Part shown: in pieces, positions 7,880 to 16,939 of the stretch
How the letters are laid out: every line of letters starts with the position of its first letter
Numbering within the stretch: position 1 is the stretch's first letter
Assembly (NCBI GenBank): GCA_000436375.1
Contig: FR885511.1
Coordinates: forward strand, 137,284-201,283
Source of the DNA: Azospirillum sp. CAG:239
Lineage (GTDB): Bacteria; Pseudomonadota; Alphaproteobacteria; RF32; CAG-239
DNA: 64,000 nucleotides
Reading direction: 5' to 3'
The notes under the pieces: model-generated
The model's input: the letters and a program-made list of their open reading frames with translations, nothing else
The model's database searches: none
Told to the model about the DNA's origin: nothing
Translations under genes and position numbers: made by a program

Positions 7880-9199
7880 ATGTCTCAATTTTCCATACAG
7901 GATATTGCCGCCGGCATTGACCGGCGTTTTTGGTCGCCGCGGCGTTTAAATGCGCTGTTTATGAGTCAGGTTATGAAAGACGGCGAAACCATGCGCAATT
8001 TGATTCACGGCGGCGATCAGGCTGCTTCCGATGCGGTTTTGCAGGCGTTAATCGCTTATTACGAATCCCGGGACAAAGGACAGCTGATTGAACGGATGGC
8101 GCAAATCGGGCTTGACTATCCCTTTATCGGGTTCTGGAAACAGCGTCAGGATGACAAAAACCGCGACGAATCGCAGCCCCTCCGGGAAGAGCTGGAAACG
8201 ATGAAGCGTTTGGCGGCGTATTCGGCCGCCGATCCGGACAAGTTTTGGGCTGATGATGAGGCCTATGAAAAGGCGGCGATTTTTGCCAAATATTACGGCG
8301 ACTTTTTCTATTACAGCAGGGACGGTCATTATATTGTTGACGGGACTGTGCCCGTTGCGGTTTATGAGAACAAAATGCCCTATACGCTTTTTGACGGCAC
8401 ATACCGGGAAAGCCGCTGGCTGGATTTGTCGCTTTATGACAAACCGCAGACTCTGGAGGTAAGAGATTTGTTTGCGGCGCCGTTCCCGCAGCGCAAGTAT
8501 GTTAACGCGACGGTGATTGACGTTTTGCGCAAGACGGCGGCATCCCGGAAAATGGCCAATTATGAGCGGCCTTATACCGGTAACGGGGTTCTGGACAAAG
8601 TTTGCAACGAGATTTATGACGAGACGGTGTTATCTGCTCCGAAGTTCGTGAAAGCGATAACGCTGCTGAATCGCCGTCTGGCAGATGCCTTAAATGGCAA
8701 GAGTTCTGTCGGAAACGGGGATTTTGACGCGGCGGCGATGCTGATTGAACGTTCGGGGCAATATTTTTCCGGGTTGGATTATGCCGCACAGTTTGGTTTT
8801 TATAAAAGTGATGCCGGAAAAGAGTTGATGAAGTTTTCTTTTATGACGACCTTTACACGGCGTAAAAGATTCAATGAACAGGCGATGAACAATTATGTTG
8901 AAGCCGCGGCCAATGCCGGACACTGGATGAACGGCCAGCAGCTGATCACGAAAATGATTTTGAAAAACACCCGGAATCTGGGCGGCATCAACCGCGGGTT
9001 GCTTGAGTTGAACATTATTCGTCCGCGGCCGGAAAAATTTTACGGCATGGACAGTCCGAACTTTGTCCGGATTTTGAACGAGTATTATGACCGGGATTTG
9101 GAACGAATAAATTATGGGGCGCTGGTTTTGAAGATAAAACCGGACAAAAAGGCTAATAGACCACTTTGCTTAAATACAAACCGCAGGCCGGAGCGGTAG
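7880..9199 (+). CDS. Hypothetical protein (439 aa)
   Basis: I do not recognise a family. The protein is soluble, rich in aromatic and charged residues, and lacks a signal peptide or transmembrane helices. A few segments stand out: an Arg-rich FTRRKRFNEQAMNNYVEAA stretch near residue 350, and a Tyr-rich centre (FFYYSRDGHYIVDGTVPVAVY). ATG 7880 has GAAGAG upstream. The 3' end overlaps the convergent truA by about 47 bases, so the last residues are read from DNA that is also truA coding sequence. It may be co-transcribed with recX (60-bp gap). Confidence 0.75.
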   Translation: MSQFSIQDIAAGIDRRFWSPRRLNALFMSQVMKDGETMRNLIHGGDQAASDAVLQALIAYYESRDKGQLIERMAQIGLDYPFIGFWKQRQDDKNRDESQPLREELETMKRLAAYSAADPDKFWADDEAYEKAAIFAKYYGDFFYYSRDGHYIVDGTVPVAVYENKMPYTLFDGTYRESRWLDLSLYDKPQTLEVRDLFAAPFPQRKYVNATVIDVLRKTAASRKMANYERPYTGNGVLDKVCNEIYDETVLSAPKFVKAITLLNRRLADALNGKSSVGNGDFDAAAMLIERSGQYFSGLDYAAQFGFYKSDAGKELMKFSFMTTFTRRKRFNEQAMNNYVEAAANAGHWMNGQQLITKMILKNTRNLGGINRGLLELNIIRPRPEKFYGMDSPNFVRILNEYYDRDLERINYGALVLKIKPDKKANRPLCLNTNRRPER

Positions 9200-10169
9200 G
9201 GCCGGCAGCTTTGCGGTCTTTGGCTTCCAAAATCCGTTTAACGTCATCAGGCTGCAAATGTCCGTCGCCGACCATTTTTAACGTGCCGACCATATTGCGC
9301 ACCTGATGATGCAGAAAAGAACGTGCTTCAACAATAAAACGAATCTCCTCGCCGAAGACTTCAATATCCAACTTATCCAAAGTCTTTATAGGAGATTTTG
9401 CCTGGCAGGCGGCCGCCCGAAAAGAACTGAAATCATGGTGTCCAAGCAGGTATTTGGCACCTTCCCGCATTTTTTCAACATCAAGAGGCACCGGTACCCA
9501 CCATACCCGGTTCTTTTCTAGGACTGCCGGCGCGCGGCGGTTGAGAATCCGATATAAATAACCGCGCCCTTTGGCGCTGAACCTTGCATGGAAATCTTGG
9601 CCTACTTTTTCAACACTAATCACGCAAACCGGCGCTTCCATGTCTCTTAACCGGGCGTTCATGGCTTCGCGCAATTTCCAGTCTTCCATATCCTCTTTTA
9701 GATCAAAATGCGCGACCTGGGTCAAGGCGTGGACGCCGGCGTCTGTCCTTCCCGCTCCGTAGACAACGATTTTATTGGGCACCTGCAGGCGCTTTCCGGT
9801 ACCCGTCTCCTCACGTACGTCTATGTACGCTGCGGGTCTGCGTTCCGTGGAAGCACCATCATGTGCCTCACTAAAATCATTGTCGTCTAAGGCGGCATTG
9901 GACACCTGCAGGTGCTTTCCGGTACCCGTCTCCTCACGTACGTCTATGTACGCTGCGGGTCTGCGTTCCGTGGAAGCACCATCATGTGCCTCGCTAAAAT
10001 CATTGTCGTCTAAAGCGGCATTGGACACCTGCGGGTATTCATCGGTCAGTGCCGGCGTGAAACAGCTCAGCGATTTTTGCAGATAGTCCTGAACGGACGG
10101 GCCGTCCTGTTGTTCCTGCCAGCCGAGAAGATTGGTGCCGTCATATTCGATGGTAAGTTTGTAGCGCAT
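9153..10169 (-). CDS. truA: tRNA pseudouridine(38-40) synthase TruA with a duplicated in-frame insertion
   Basis: TruA converts uridines 38-40 in the anticodon stem-loop to pseudouridine. The N-terminus MRYKLTIEYDGTN, the catalytic block GAGRTDAGVHAL with Asp143, and the C-terminal RSFLHHQVRNMVG are all intact. The unusual feature is residues 48-129: two nearly identical 41-residue copies beginning VSNAALDDNDFSEAHDG inserted between the first beta-alpha unit and the catalytic motif. Removing them gives about 256 aa with the catalytic Asp near position 61, as in ordinary TruA. The reading frame is preserved throughout, so the enzyme is probably made with a charged, likely flexible loop. It sits behind a terminator that separates it from the upstream oxidoreductase. 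Confidence 0.95.
   Translation of the reverse strand: MRYKLTIEYDGTNLLGWQEQQDGPSVQDYLQKSLSCFTPALTDEYPQVSNAALDDNDFSEAHDGASTERRPAAYIDVREETGTGKHLQVSNAALDDNDFSEAHDGASTERRPAAYIDVREETGTGKRLQVPNKIVVYGAGRTDAGVHALTQVAHFDLKEDMEDWKLREAMNARLRDMEAPVCVISVEKVGQDFHARFSAKGRGYLYRILNRRAPAVLEKNRVWWVPVPLDVEKMREGAKYLLGHHDFSSFRAAACQAKSPIKTLDKLDIEVFGEEIRFIVEARSFLHHQVRNMVGTLKMVGDGHLQPDDVKRILEAKDRKAAGPTAPACGLYLSKVVY
9781..10026 (-). repeat. Two tandem 123-bp repeats inside truA
   Basis: Copy one spans 9781-9903 and copy two 9904-10026. I count three differences in 123 positions. A third partial start (ACCTGC) follows at 10027. The unit is free of stops in the truA frame and is rich in small palindromes: CACCTGCAGGTG at 9903-9914 (12 bp, perfect), GGTACC at 9798 and ACGTACGT at 9813. 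In-frame palindromic insertions in housekeeping genes are known from Rickettsia (Rickettsia palindromic elements); whether this belongs to such a family is inference. Confidence 0.95.
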
Positions 10170-10185
10170 TGGTTTCCGTTTAAAA

Positions 10186-10211
10186 GTTAAGGGGCTTTTC
10201 TGCCCCTTAAC
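10186..10211 (-). terminator. Terminator between the oxidoreductase gene and truA
   Basis: TTAAGGGGC and GCCCCTTAA form a perfect 9-bp stem with a six-base loop, and the minus strand runs on into a short T-run. It should end the upstream minus-strand transcript before truA. Confidence 0.75.
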
Positions 10212-10240
10212 CTATCTCAATTTGTTTTAATTTGCAATGT

Positions 10241-11257
10241 TTATGCGGCTGCGGCCGGTTTGTCTGCGGAAAGGTTAAAAAAACCGAGTTTTTCCTGAAT
10301 TTTCCAGATAACGCGCAGCGCGTCAAGGGCATTCTGTCCGCTAATGCGCGGCGTGGCTTCGCCGCGGACGCAGCTCAGGAAGTGATTCAGTTCGGCGGAC
10401 AGCGGCTGGTTGGTCGGAATGAACAGCTGTTCGACGCTGCCTTTCAGGCCGTAGTTCATCCATTCCGGAATGTTTTCCGGATTGACATAGGGCATGCGCC
10501 CCTGAGAGTGGACGTTAATGCTCTGGTTGATGAAATCCATATCAATATAGTTGGTGTCGGTGGTAACCGTCAGCGTACGGACACGGGCCTGCGTAATGCG
10601 GCTGGCCGTAATGTTGGCGGTGGCGCCGTTTTCAAATTCGAGCAGGGCGGTAATGTAGTCTTTGCCCATCGGGCTTTCCTTGGTTTTGACAGAGGCTGCC
10701 TGAATGTTGACAACCGGTGATTTTACCAGCGACTGAATGACTTCGACGTCGTGAATCATCAGATCCATGGAAACGTCGACATCGGTAATGCGACCGCTGG
10801 CGGCTGACATTCTCTGTGCGGTCAGCGAACGGATTTTGGAGGTGTCGGAGAGCAGTTTGCCCATCTGTTCGACAGCCGGATTGAAGCGTTCAATGTGGCC
10901 AACCAGCAAAACGACGTTGTTTTTGGCGGCTGCGGATATCAGGCGCTGACATTCTTCTTCAGTGCAGGCCAGCGGCTTTTCCATCATGCAGTGAATGCCT
11001 TTGTTGAGGAAAAATTCACCGACGTCGGCATGGGTAACGGAAGTGGTAACAACGCTGACGGCATCAACGTTTTCGGCGACTTCTTCCATTGACGAAAAAG
11101 CCCGGATGCCGAAAGTTTCGGCGGCGGCTTTGGCCGCTTCCGGAAAAATGTCATAAACGCCGACCAATTCGACGCCGTTCAGACTTTTGTAAGTTTTCAT
11201 GTGGTTTTTGCCCATCATGCCCGCGCCGATAACGGCTACTTTGATGTTTTTAGTCAT
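10241..11257 (-). CDS. Gfo/Idh/MocA family oxidoreductase
   Basis: An NAD(P)-dependent sugar dehydrogenase of two domains. The Rossmann motif is VAVIGAGMMGKNH at residues 7-19, followed by MEKPLA near residue 91 (the catalytic Lys of the EKP motif) and VGHIERFNP near 118, then DLMIHDVEV with the catalytic Asp and His. The GHIERFNP form is common among enzymes acting on UDP-N-acetylglucosamine, such as GnnA, which makes the 3-keto sugar for 2,3-diamino lipid A, but no partner aminotransferase (GnnB) is adjacent. GAGG precedes the ATG on the minus strand. The substrate assignment is tentative. Confidence 0.88.
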   Translation of the reverse strand: MTKNIKVAVIGAGMMGKNHMKTYKSLNGVELVGVYDIFPEAAKAAAETFGIRAFSSMEEVAENVDAVSVVTTSVTHADVGEFFLNKGIHCMMEKPLACTEEECQRLISAAAKNNVVLLVGHIERFNPAVEQMGKLLSDTSKIRSLTAQRMSAASGRITDVDVSMDLMIHDVEVIQSLVKSPVVNIQAASVKTKESPMGKDYITALLEFENGATANITASRITQARVRTLTVTTDTNYIDMDFINQSINVHSQGRMPYVNPENIPEWMNYGLKGSVEQLFIPTNQPLSAELNHFLSCVRGEATPRISGQNALDALRVIWKIQEKLGFFNLSADKPAAAA

Positions 11258-11401
11258 AAGATTTTACCTCTGAAGTTAGAATGCTGCTTAAATTTAGTTT
11301 ACTTATAGCAAATTTCTTGCTAAAAAGCTTTTAACAAGTTGTTACATAATGTTACAGTTCGGCGTCGGGCCGGAAATCTATATATTCTGCGGGGTTGACC
11401 T

Positions 11402-13201
11402 ATGAATAAGTTCGGGAAGTTTTCTTTTGTTTTGATTGTTTTGGGTATTATCGGCGGCTGTTCTTCCGCCGAAAAAGGCGGTGTCGGCGATAAAATCGAG
11501 GTTGACGAGCTGATTTTTGCGCAAAATCCGGAACCGGTCAGAGGCAAGCTGGACGTTTATGCGTCGATGGCGCGCGGCGTGAAGTATAACGTTGATGTTG
11601 CCGCGCAGGAGATGAACAAAAAACTGTTTTCCCAAAATCAGAACATGGCGCCGCAGGACATTATTCAGAACATGATGAACGTTAAAAGCGGCCGGGACAA
11701 TCCGTTGTATGACAGCCTGCGTGCGTTGGACTATGCGGTAATTTACGCGATGGTCAATCTGAGCGGCAGTCGGTCGTACATTGACAGCAATATTTTCGTT
11801 AAGACTTCGCAGAATTTGGCACTGGCTTCGATAAAAGCCCACAAAGGCGCGTTGTTTGCCGCCAGGCAGCTGAAGGAAATTGCACGGCTTACGGACAAAC
11901 AGCAGAAAAAGCTTAACGACATCAATAAGAAAGAAGAACGCACCGGACGGCTGACCCCGGCGGAACTGAGCTATAAAAAGGGTTTGGAAGTCGCCTTGCT
12001 TAAGCTTAAGGAAATGTACGAAGCCCAGGCTTTTGCCGTAGCGGAGTATGCGCATCTGGTCAAGGCCGAACCGAAGGAACTGAAACTGGAAGGACGGACT
12101 TTTTATGAGCTGGACGATTTGGACAAGAAACTGACTGTGCGGGCTTTTCAGCGCTCGGCGTTTAACAACCGTTCGGAATTTGACATTGCCAAGGAAATGG
12201 GGCGTTCGTATCGTTTTCGCGAAGTCGAATACAATCTGCTGAAAAAGTATCCGGAAATCGAGCGTCTGAACATTAACGGTTATGACGTGGAAGACGAAGT
12301 TTATGCCGAAAATCTGGAGAAAAGGGCCTATGCGCTGGCGCTGGGGCTGGTAAAAAAGACCGAAGCTTACAAAAAAGCCAAGGAAGGGGAACGCGACCGG
12401 CTGCGGGTAAAGGCTTTTGACGAGCTGGGAACGGCGATATTCACGCAGGTTGAAGTTGCCTATAATCTGGTACGGCTCAGCGAAATCGACTTTGGCGTTG
12501 TCAGTAAGCAGGCCGCTGATCTTAAAAAAGACATCAAACAGCGGGAACGCGGGCGTTTGTCTGCCGATGCGGAAATCAGCCTGCTCAACGACAGGATAAA
12601 ACTGCTGGCTTTGCAAAATGAACAGAGCCAGATTGCGGCCGAAAAGGCGCTGGCTTTGCGGGCATTGTATTTTTACGCCGGTTTTTCGCCGTTTACGCAG
12701 ACGTTGCTGAAAAACGAAATCAAGGACATAGTCGTTTCGCTGCGGGCATCTTTTAACAAAGATATGGTCGAGATGCTGGCGGCAGTTCCCGCGGAAGAGG
12801 CTTATGACGAAAAAGTCAGCAACGACTGGGCCAAAAAGGAAAACTGGCTGGAAGACCTGATGGAAAACAAGCCGGAGGTACCGGCTGCGCAACCGGCAGG
12901 GTCGGCAGGACCGGCCGTTCATGCTGGTTCTGACGACATCTTTGCTCCGTATGCGGATCCGGCGTATGATCGCAAGAAGGTTATGCAGCTCGGTTCCTAT
13001 GTCGAGCGTGAAAATGCCGATTTGGAATGGAAAATGCTTCAGGAACTGTACCCAGAACTAAGATCCAAAACGCCGGAGGTTATACGCACGCGGATTAACG
13101 GACAGATTTTTTACCGGTTGGTGCTGCATTCTGAATCCGGGGGGTTCCTGTCCCTTTGCAACAGGCTGAGAGGGGACAGGGTGCAGTGTCTGCTTCGTTA
13201 A
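11402..13201 (+). CDS. TolC-like helical lipoprotein with C-terminal SPOR domain
   Basis: The N-terminus is a lipoprotein signal with lipobox GIIGGC (Cys 20). Residues of roughly 40-470 are almost entirely long amphipathic helices with alternating Leu/Ala and Lys/Glu, and the ANFNNRSEFDIAKEM-like segment (NNRSEFDIAKEMG) recalls the two-fold helical barrel of TolC-type outer-membrane factors. After a Pro/Ala-rich linker at about 495-515, residues 524-599 (VMQLGSYVERENADLEWKML, then RTRINGQIFYRLVL, and paired Cys) form a SPOR domain, which binds denuded peptidoglycan glycans. The protein is therefore probably anchored in the outer membrane and touches the wall. It begins a run of three same-strand genes ending with a coupling ATPase. 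Confidence 0.75.
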   Translation: MNKFGKFSFVLIVLGIIGGCSSAEKGGVGDKIEVDELIFAQNPEPVRGKLDVYASMARGVKYNVDVAAQEMNKKLFSQNQNMAPQDIIQNMMNVKSGRDNPLYDSLRALDYAVIYAMVNLSGSRSYIDSNIFVKTSQNLALASIKAHKGALFAARQLKEIARLTDKQQKKLNDINKKEERTGRLTPAELSYKKGLEVALLKLKEMYEAQAFAVAEYAHLVKAEPKELKLEGRTFYELDDLDKKLTVRAFQRSAFNNRSEFDIAKEMGRSYRFREVEYNLLKKYPEIERLNINGYDVEDEVYAENLEKRAYALALGLVKKTEAYKKAKEGERDRLRVKAFDELGTAIFTQVEVAYNLVRLSEIDFGVVSKQAADLKKDIKQRERGRLSADAEISLLNDRIKLLALQNEQSQIAAEKALALRALYFYAGFSPFTQTLLKNEIKDIVVSLRASFNKDMVEMLAAVPAEEAYDEKVSNDWAKKENWLEDLMENKPEVPAAQPAGSAGPAVHAGSDDIFAPYADPAYDRKKVMQLGSYVERENADLEWKMLQELYPELRSKTPEVIRTRINGQIFYRLVLHSESGGFLSLCNRLRGDRVQCLLR

Positions 13202-13231
13202 ACGACGGGCTGGCGGCTGATTAATCTGAAA

Positions 13232-13261
13232 GCGGCAGCATTTCGTAGGGAATGCTGCCGC
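13232..13261 (+). other. Perfect 11-bp hairpin between lipoprotein and pentapeptide genes
   Basis: GCGGCAGCATT and its exact inverse AATGCTGCCGC surround an eight-base loop. Only a weak T-rich tract (AATTTCTTAT) follows, so it may be a leaky terminator or an mRNA-stability hairpin that sets different levels for the two genes. Confidence 0.55.
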
Positions 13262-13341
13262 AATTTCTTATAAAAATATTTGTCAAAAAACGAAACTTAG
13301 GCTATTATCGTGAGAAACGAACCAATTTATCCGGATTGAGA

Positions 13342-14523
13342 ATGGCAGAGAAAAGCAAAAAAGATTTGGAAATAGATTCTTTACGCGACAAAGCCCGTGC
13401 GTATAAGGAGCTGCGGGCGCATCAGGCCGGGGGTTCGGAGAGCGGCGGCAGCTGTTCGTGGAGTGCGGTTTCCCGGGTTGACGAAACGGTTAAAATCGAC
13501 GGTCTGGACAATTTTCTTTCTTTCAAAATCGATTTTGTCGGCAAAAATCTGGAAGGTGGGCGTTTTGCCGGAGAGAATCTGGAAAACGCCAATTTTTCGG
13601 TGGCCAATCTGAAAGGCGTTGATTTTTCAGGCGCCAATCTGCGCGGCGTAGACTTTTCCGGCGCGGATTTAAGCGGTGCCGATTTGCGCGGCGCAGACCT
13701 TACCGGCGCGGTGCTTTCCGGCGCGCAGCTCATCGGCACGGATTTGACCGGCGCCAAACTTAACAAGGTCAAACTGACAGACATTGATATTGAGAACGCC
13801 ATTCTGCTGGATATTGAAATCGATGAACTTGCTCTGCAGGATTTGCAGGAACTGGTGGAGTATCTGGCGAAATATTATCCGCATAAGCTCAATCTCAGCA
13901 AGATGAATCTGATGTTGCTCGATTTGACGAAAATCGATCTGAAAAACGTTGATTTGCGCGGGGTTGACTTTACCGGAATCGATTTTACCGGCATTAACAT
14001 TATGGAACTGGACCTGAGCGAGTGCATCATTACGCCGCAGCAGATTGCGCAGGCGCTGGGCCGGGTGCCGACGCCCGAAGAGATGAAAATGCTGCTGGCG
14101 CCCAAAAAGAAAAAAGGCGAAAAGGGCAAGGTCGGCATAGACATGATGTCGCTGCTGCGGGATGACGGTAAAGAGTTTGGCACTTGGGACGCGCTTCATC
14201 AGGAAGGAATCAGCATTAAGCAGATTTTGGAAGCCGGCAAGAAAATATTCCGCCGCGACGCCAAGCGGCCGCCGGTCAAAGACAGCAAGACTCTGGAAGA
14301 GGTCAAATCGGCGCAGCAGAAAGCGGCGGACGAAAACAAGGCCGCGCTGCGGCGTCAGATAGAGGAACACAAACGACAGGAACTTGAGAATCGCCGCAGC
14401 AAAAAGCTTGAGCTTGAACAGGAAGTCAGGCGTGAAACCGCCGGAAAAGAGGAAAGACGCGAAGAAAAGGCGGAACGGCCGATAGACGTTCGGATTCTGT
14501 CCAGAGGCGGCAATGAGCGATGA
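13342..14523 (+). CDS. Pentapeptide-repeat protein with coiled-coil tail
   Basis: About residues 65-135 are tandem A(D/N)LxX pentapeptides (FSGANLRGVDFSGADLSGAD and so on), which fold as a right-handed quadrilateral beta helix. A helical break (LQDLQELVEYLAKYYPH) is followed by a second, shorter run (LTKIDLKNVDLRGVDFTGID). The last 120 residues are highly charged and helical, ending in Glu/Arg/Lys-rich coiled coil. No signal peptide is present, so it is likely cytoplasmic. ATG 13342 is preferred; upstream codons look like leader. It overlaps the coupling ATPase gene by 11 bp, which suggests translational coupling and a shared role, perhaps as a scaffold or adaptor. Confidence 0.85.
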   Translation: MAEKSKKDLEIDSLRDKARAYKELRAHQAGGSESGGSCSWSAVSRVDETVKIDGLDNFLSFKIDFVGKNLEGGRFAGENLENANFSVANLKGVDFSGANLRGVDFSGADLSGADLRGADLTGAVLSGAQLIGTDLTGAKLNKVKLTDIDIENAILLDIEIDELALQDLQELVEYLAKYYPHKLNLSKMNLMLLDLTKIDLKNVDLRGVDFTGIDFTGINIMELDLSECIITPQQIAQALGRVPTPEEMKMLLAPKKKKGEKGKVGIDMMSLLRDDGKEFGTWDALHQEGISIKQILEAGKKIFRRDAKRPPVKDSKTLEEVKSAQQKAADENKAALRRQIEEHKRQELENRRSKKLELEQEVRRETAGKEERREEKAERPIDVRILSRGGNER

Positions 14524-16843
14524 GCGGGGCAGCGGTGAAAAGGTAACCGGCGCGGTTTGGCTGCGCGGCATTTTATGGCTGCTGATGTCTTTTTTGTTTT
14601 TGTACGTTTGCGGAACGGCTTGTCTGGTTGCGGCGCATTTTGTTCAGAACGGCGTTAACGAAAAATCGCTGCAAGACATCAGCGGTTTTCTTCTCAAGCT
14701 GCGTCAAAATCCGGAATATTTGCTGGTCGCCTATGCCGAATGGCGGAGGGTTTTTGTTCTGGCTTTTCGTTTCGGACAGCTGAACGCGGCTTCTTTTATT
14801 CCGCCGCTGGCGCCGTTGCTGTTTTTGATTTTGACGGTCGGCGCTTTTGTCAAAAGCCCTTATTCTTTCCGGTTGTGGTACCGCCTGAACAATCATTTTG
14901 CCAATGAAGCCGATATTGAAAAGATGGGGCTTTTTAATGACGGATACGGCGTTTTCGGACGTTTTTCCGGGCGGATACTGCATTTGGGAAAGGCGTTGTC
15001 GGTTTTCGGCTGGGGTTCTCCGGGGCTGGGCAAAACCTCGACCGTGGCCATACCGAGTATTCTGGAAAGCGACCGCGTGAGCGTTGTGGCGGCAGACTGC
15101 AAAGGCTCGCTGGTAAAATATACCAGCGGCTACCGGGCTCAGCTCGGCAGGGTTTATTATTTTAACTGGAACATGCTGGACAAACCCGAATCCGGAGAGA
15201 TATGGCCGCGCTGGAATCCGTTTTCGGACGGCAATCTGCCGCCCAAAGGGTTGGAAAGGGATCACTATCTGTTGTGGATTGCGCGTTATATTGCCGGCGG
15301 AAAAGACGAAAGCTACTGGGGTAAACTGGCGGGAATTGCCTTGGAGGGACTGTTGCAGTTCTACGTTTCGAAAACGGAACAGGCATCCGCCAACGATTAT
15401 TTCCTCGGCAAACTTTTGGATAACGGCAAACTGAGTGCGGAAGACAAGGATATTCTGCTCAGCTATTATGCCTTGATGCCGGAGGAATATTCCGCGCCGG
15501 CGATTGACAATCTGCAAAACAACCGGCTGACGATCGACAACTATCTTCCCGTCGGCAGCTGGGAAAATATTCCGCCTGCCTGGCAGGGAAAGGAATTTTG
15601 CTTTGCAATGATGGTTGACTGTCTGATTGAACGCTATTATACCATCCGGCAGGAAGAAGCCGGCCGGGCTTACGGACGCTGGAAAACCATGCTCGGCAGC
15701 TTTATCCGGGAAGCGGCGTTCTTTGGTTATCATCCCCGCGCCAACCAGGTTATGCAGCATTTGTATTATCTGACCAAAAAACAACGGAAGATGATTTTTG
15801 CCGTGATGCTGGAACCTTTGATGGTTTTTCGCAAAAATTCGGTTCGGGAGCGGACTTCGTCCAGCGACCTGATTTTGTCCGACCTGCGGAAAGAGCCGGG
15901 CATAAAAACGGTTTATACGGTTGCCGACAATCGTCCGGCGGCTTTTATGACGCGTTTTTTTACGGATATGCTGATAAAAACTTCTCTGGTTGCCGCACAA
16001 GAAAAAGAGGTGTCGCCGCTGCTGTTCGTTTTTGACGATTTTGAGATTCTGCCGAAGTTCGGACAGCTGCATGAGGGGCTGATTTACGGGCCGTCGGCGG
16101 GTTTGTCGTTTATGCTGTTGACCGACAATCTGAAAAACATTCACGACAATTACGGCCGCGACGGCTTGGAAGACATTATTACCAACACTTCTTATAAGCT
16201 GATGTTTGCCGAGAACAACCGCAGTCTGAGCGAGCATTTTAACCGGCTGGCGGTTTACGGCGCCAAGTCGGTGCAGATTCCGGCCACCGGAACCGGAGCG
16301 TTTCTCAAGGTCAGGGAAGGGCTTTCGGACGCCGGCTATTATCATCGGATTGCCAACGATTTGCTGAGCCGAAACCGGGAAAACATTGTCCGCAAAGGGC
16401 AGCATCTGCTGCTGGCACAGGGATATTATCATTTGCCGGTGCGAATCGATTCCTGGTATTTTCTGCGTGACGAAGGGCTGAAGGGGAAAGCGCTGAGCGG
16501 TACGGCCTATTTTCTTGATGCCGGAACTGCGGCGCAGCGCAACGCACAAGACGCGGAAGCGCCGGCGCTGCTGACCGTGCTGCGCGACGCGGGTATTCAA
16601 GTTGAGCGGGAGGAAGAGGTTGACGCGTATCTGGCTGACCAGATAGACGTGGTGGCCGAGGGCGTGATGAAATCTCCGCAGGACAAACAAAATGCCCTGG
16701 CCGAGGACATTTCGGAACGCTGGAGCAAAGAAGGGCGCTTTGACGAGGAAAGAATGCCGGAAACTGCTGACGAATGGTGGATGAAAGAGGATTCTTTTTC
16801 GGTCAGCAAAGACGTTGAACAAAATCCGTTTGAAAAGAGCTGA
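14513..16843 (+). CDS. VirD4/TraG-type coupling ATPase, isolated from other T4SS genes
   Basis: Two transmembrane segments (about residues 19-44 and 92-110) precede an ATPase domain. Walker A is GSPGLGKTST near residues 168-177, the following VVAADCKGSL and RWNPFS correspond to the VLDxKGE and WNPL blocks of VirD4/TraG proteins, and Walker B is LLFVFDDFEIL near 503-513. A long insertion of mainly helical sequence separates the two Walker motifs, where the all-alpha domain normally sits. Coupling proteins bring substrates to type IV secretion channels; no virB/tra gene is visible within the window. At 776 aa it is on the long side. The Asp pair in Walker B (DD rather than DE) is a notable variation. 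Confidence 0.85.
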   Translation: MSDERGSGEKVTGAVWLRGILWLLMSFLFLYVCGTACLVAAHFVQNGVNEKSLQDISGFLLKLRQNPEYLLVAYAEWRRVFVLAFRFGQLNAASFIPPLAPLLFLILTVGAFVKSPYSFRLWYRLNNHFANEADIEKMGLFNDGYGVFGRFSGRILHLGKALSVFGWGSPGLGKTSTVAIPSILESDRVSVVAADCKGSLVKYTSGYRAQLGRVYYFNWNMLDKPESGEIWPRWNPFSDGNLPPKGLERDHYLLWIARYIAGGKDESYWGKLAGIALEGLLQFYVSKTEQASANDYFLGKLLDNGKLSAEDKDILLSYYALMPEEYSAPAIDNLQNNRLTIDNYLPVGSWENIPPAWQGKEFCFAMMVDCLIERYYTIRQEEAGRAYGRWKTMLGSFIREAAFFGYHPRANQVMQHLYYLTKKQRKMIFAVMLEPLMVFRKNSVRERTSSSDLILSDLRKEPGIKTVYTVADNRPAAFMTRFFTDMLIKTSLVAAQEKEVSPLLFVFDDFEILPKFGQLHEGLIYGPSAGLSFMLLTDNLKNIHDNYGRDGLEDIITNTSYKLMFAENNRSLSEHFNRLAVYGAKSVQIPATGTGAFLKVREGLSDAGYYHRIANDLLSRNRENIVRKGQHLLLAQGYYHLPVRIDSWYFLRDEGLKGKALSGTAYFLDAGTAAQRNAQDAEAPALLTVLRDAGIQVEREEEVDAYLADQIDVVAEGVMKSPQDKQNALAEDISERWSKEGRFDEERMPETADEWWMKEDSFSVSKDVEQNPFEKS

Positions 16844-16939
16844 TAATTTCTTTTTCTGTTTTTGCCGCTTGAGGTTGGCAAAATTTCTGCTATATTCTGA
16901 CAATAACAGTTCACTTTGGTTGAAAAGAATCGCAAAGAC

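Noticed and set aside
14573-16903. A 776-residue minus-strand frame opposite the coupling ATPase
   Set aside because: Long because of codon bias on the sense strand; no domain pattern, no ribosome site, and it covers a real gene with Walker motifs.
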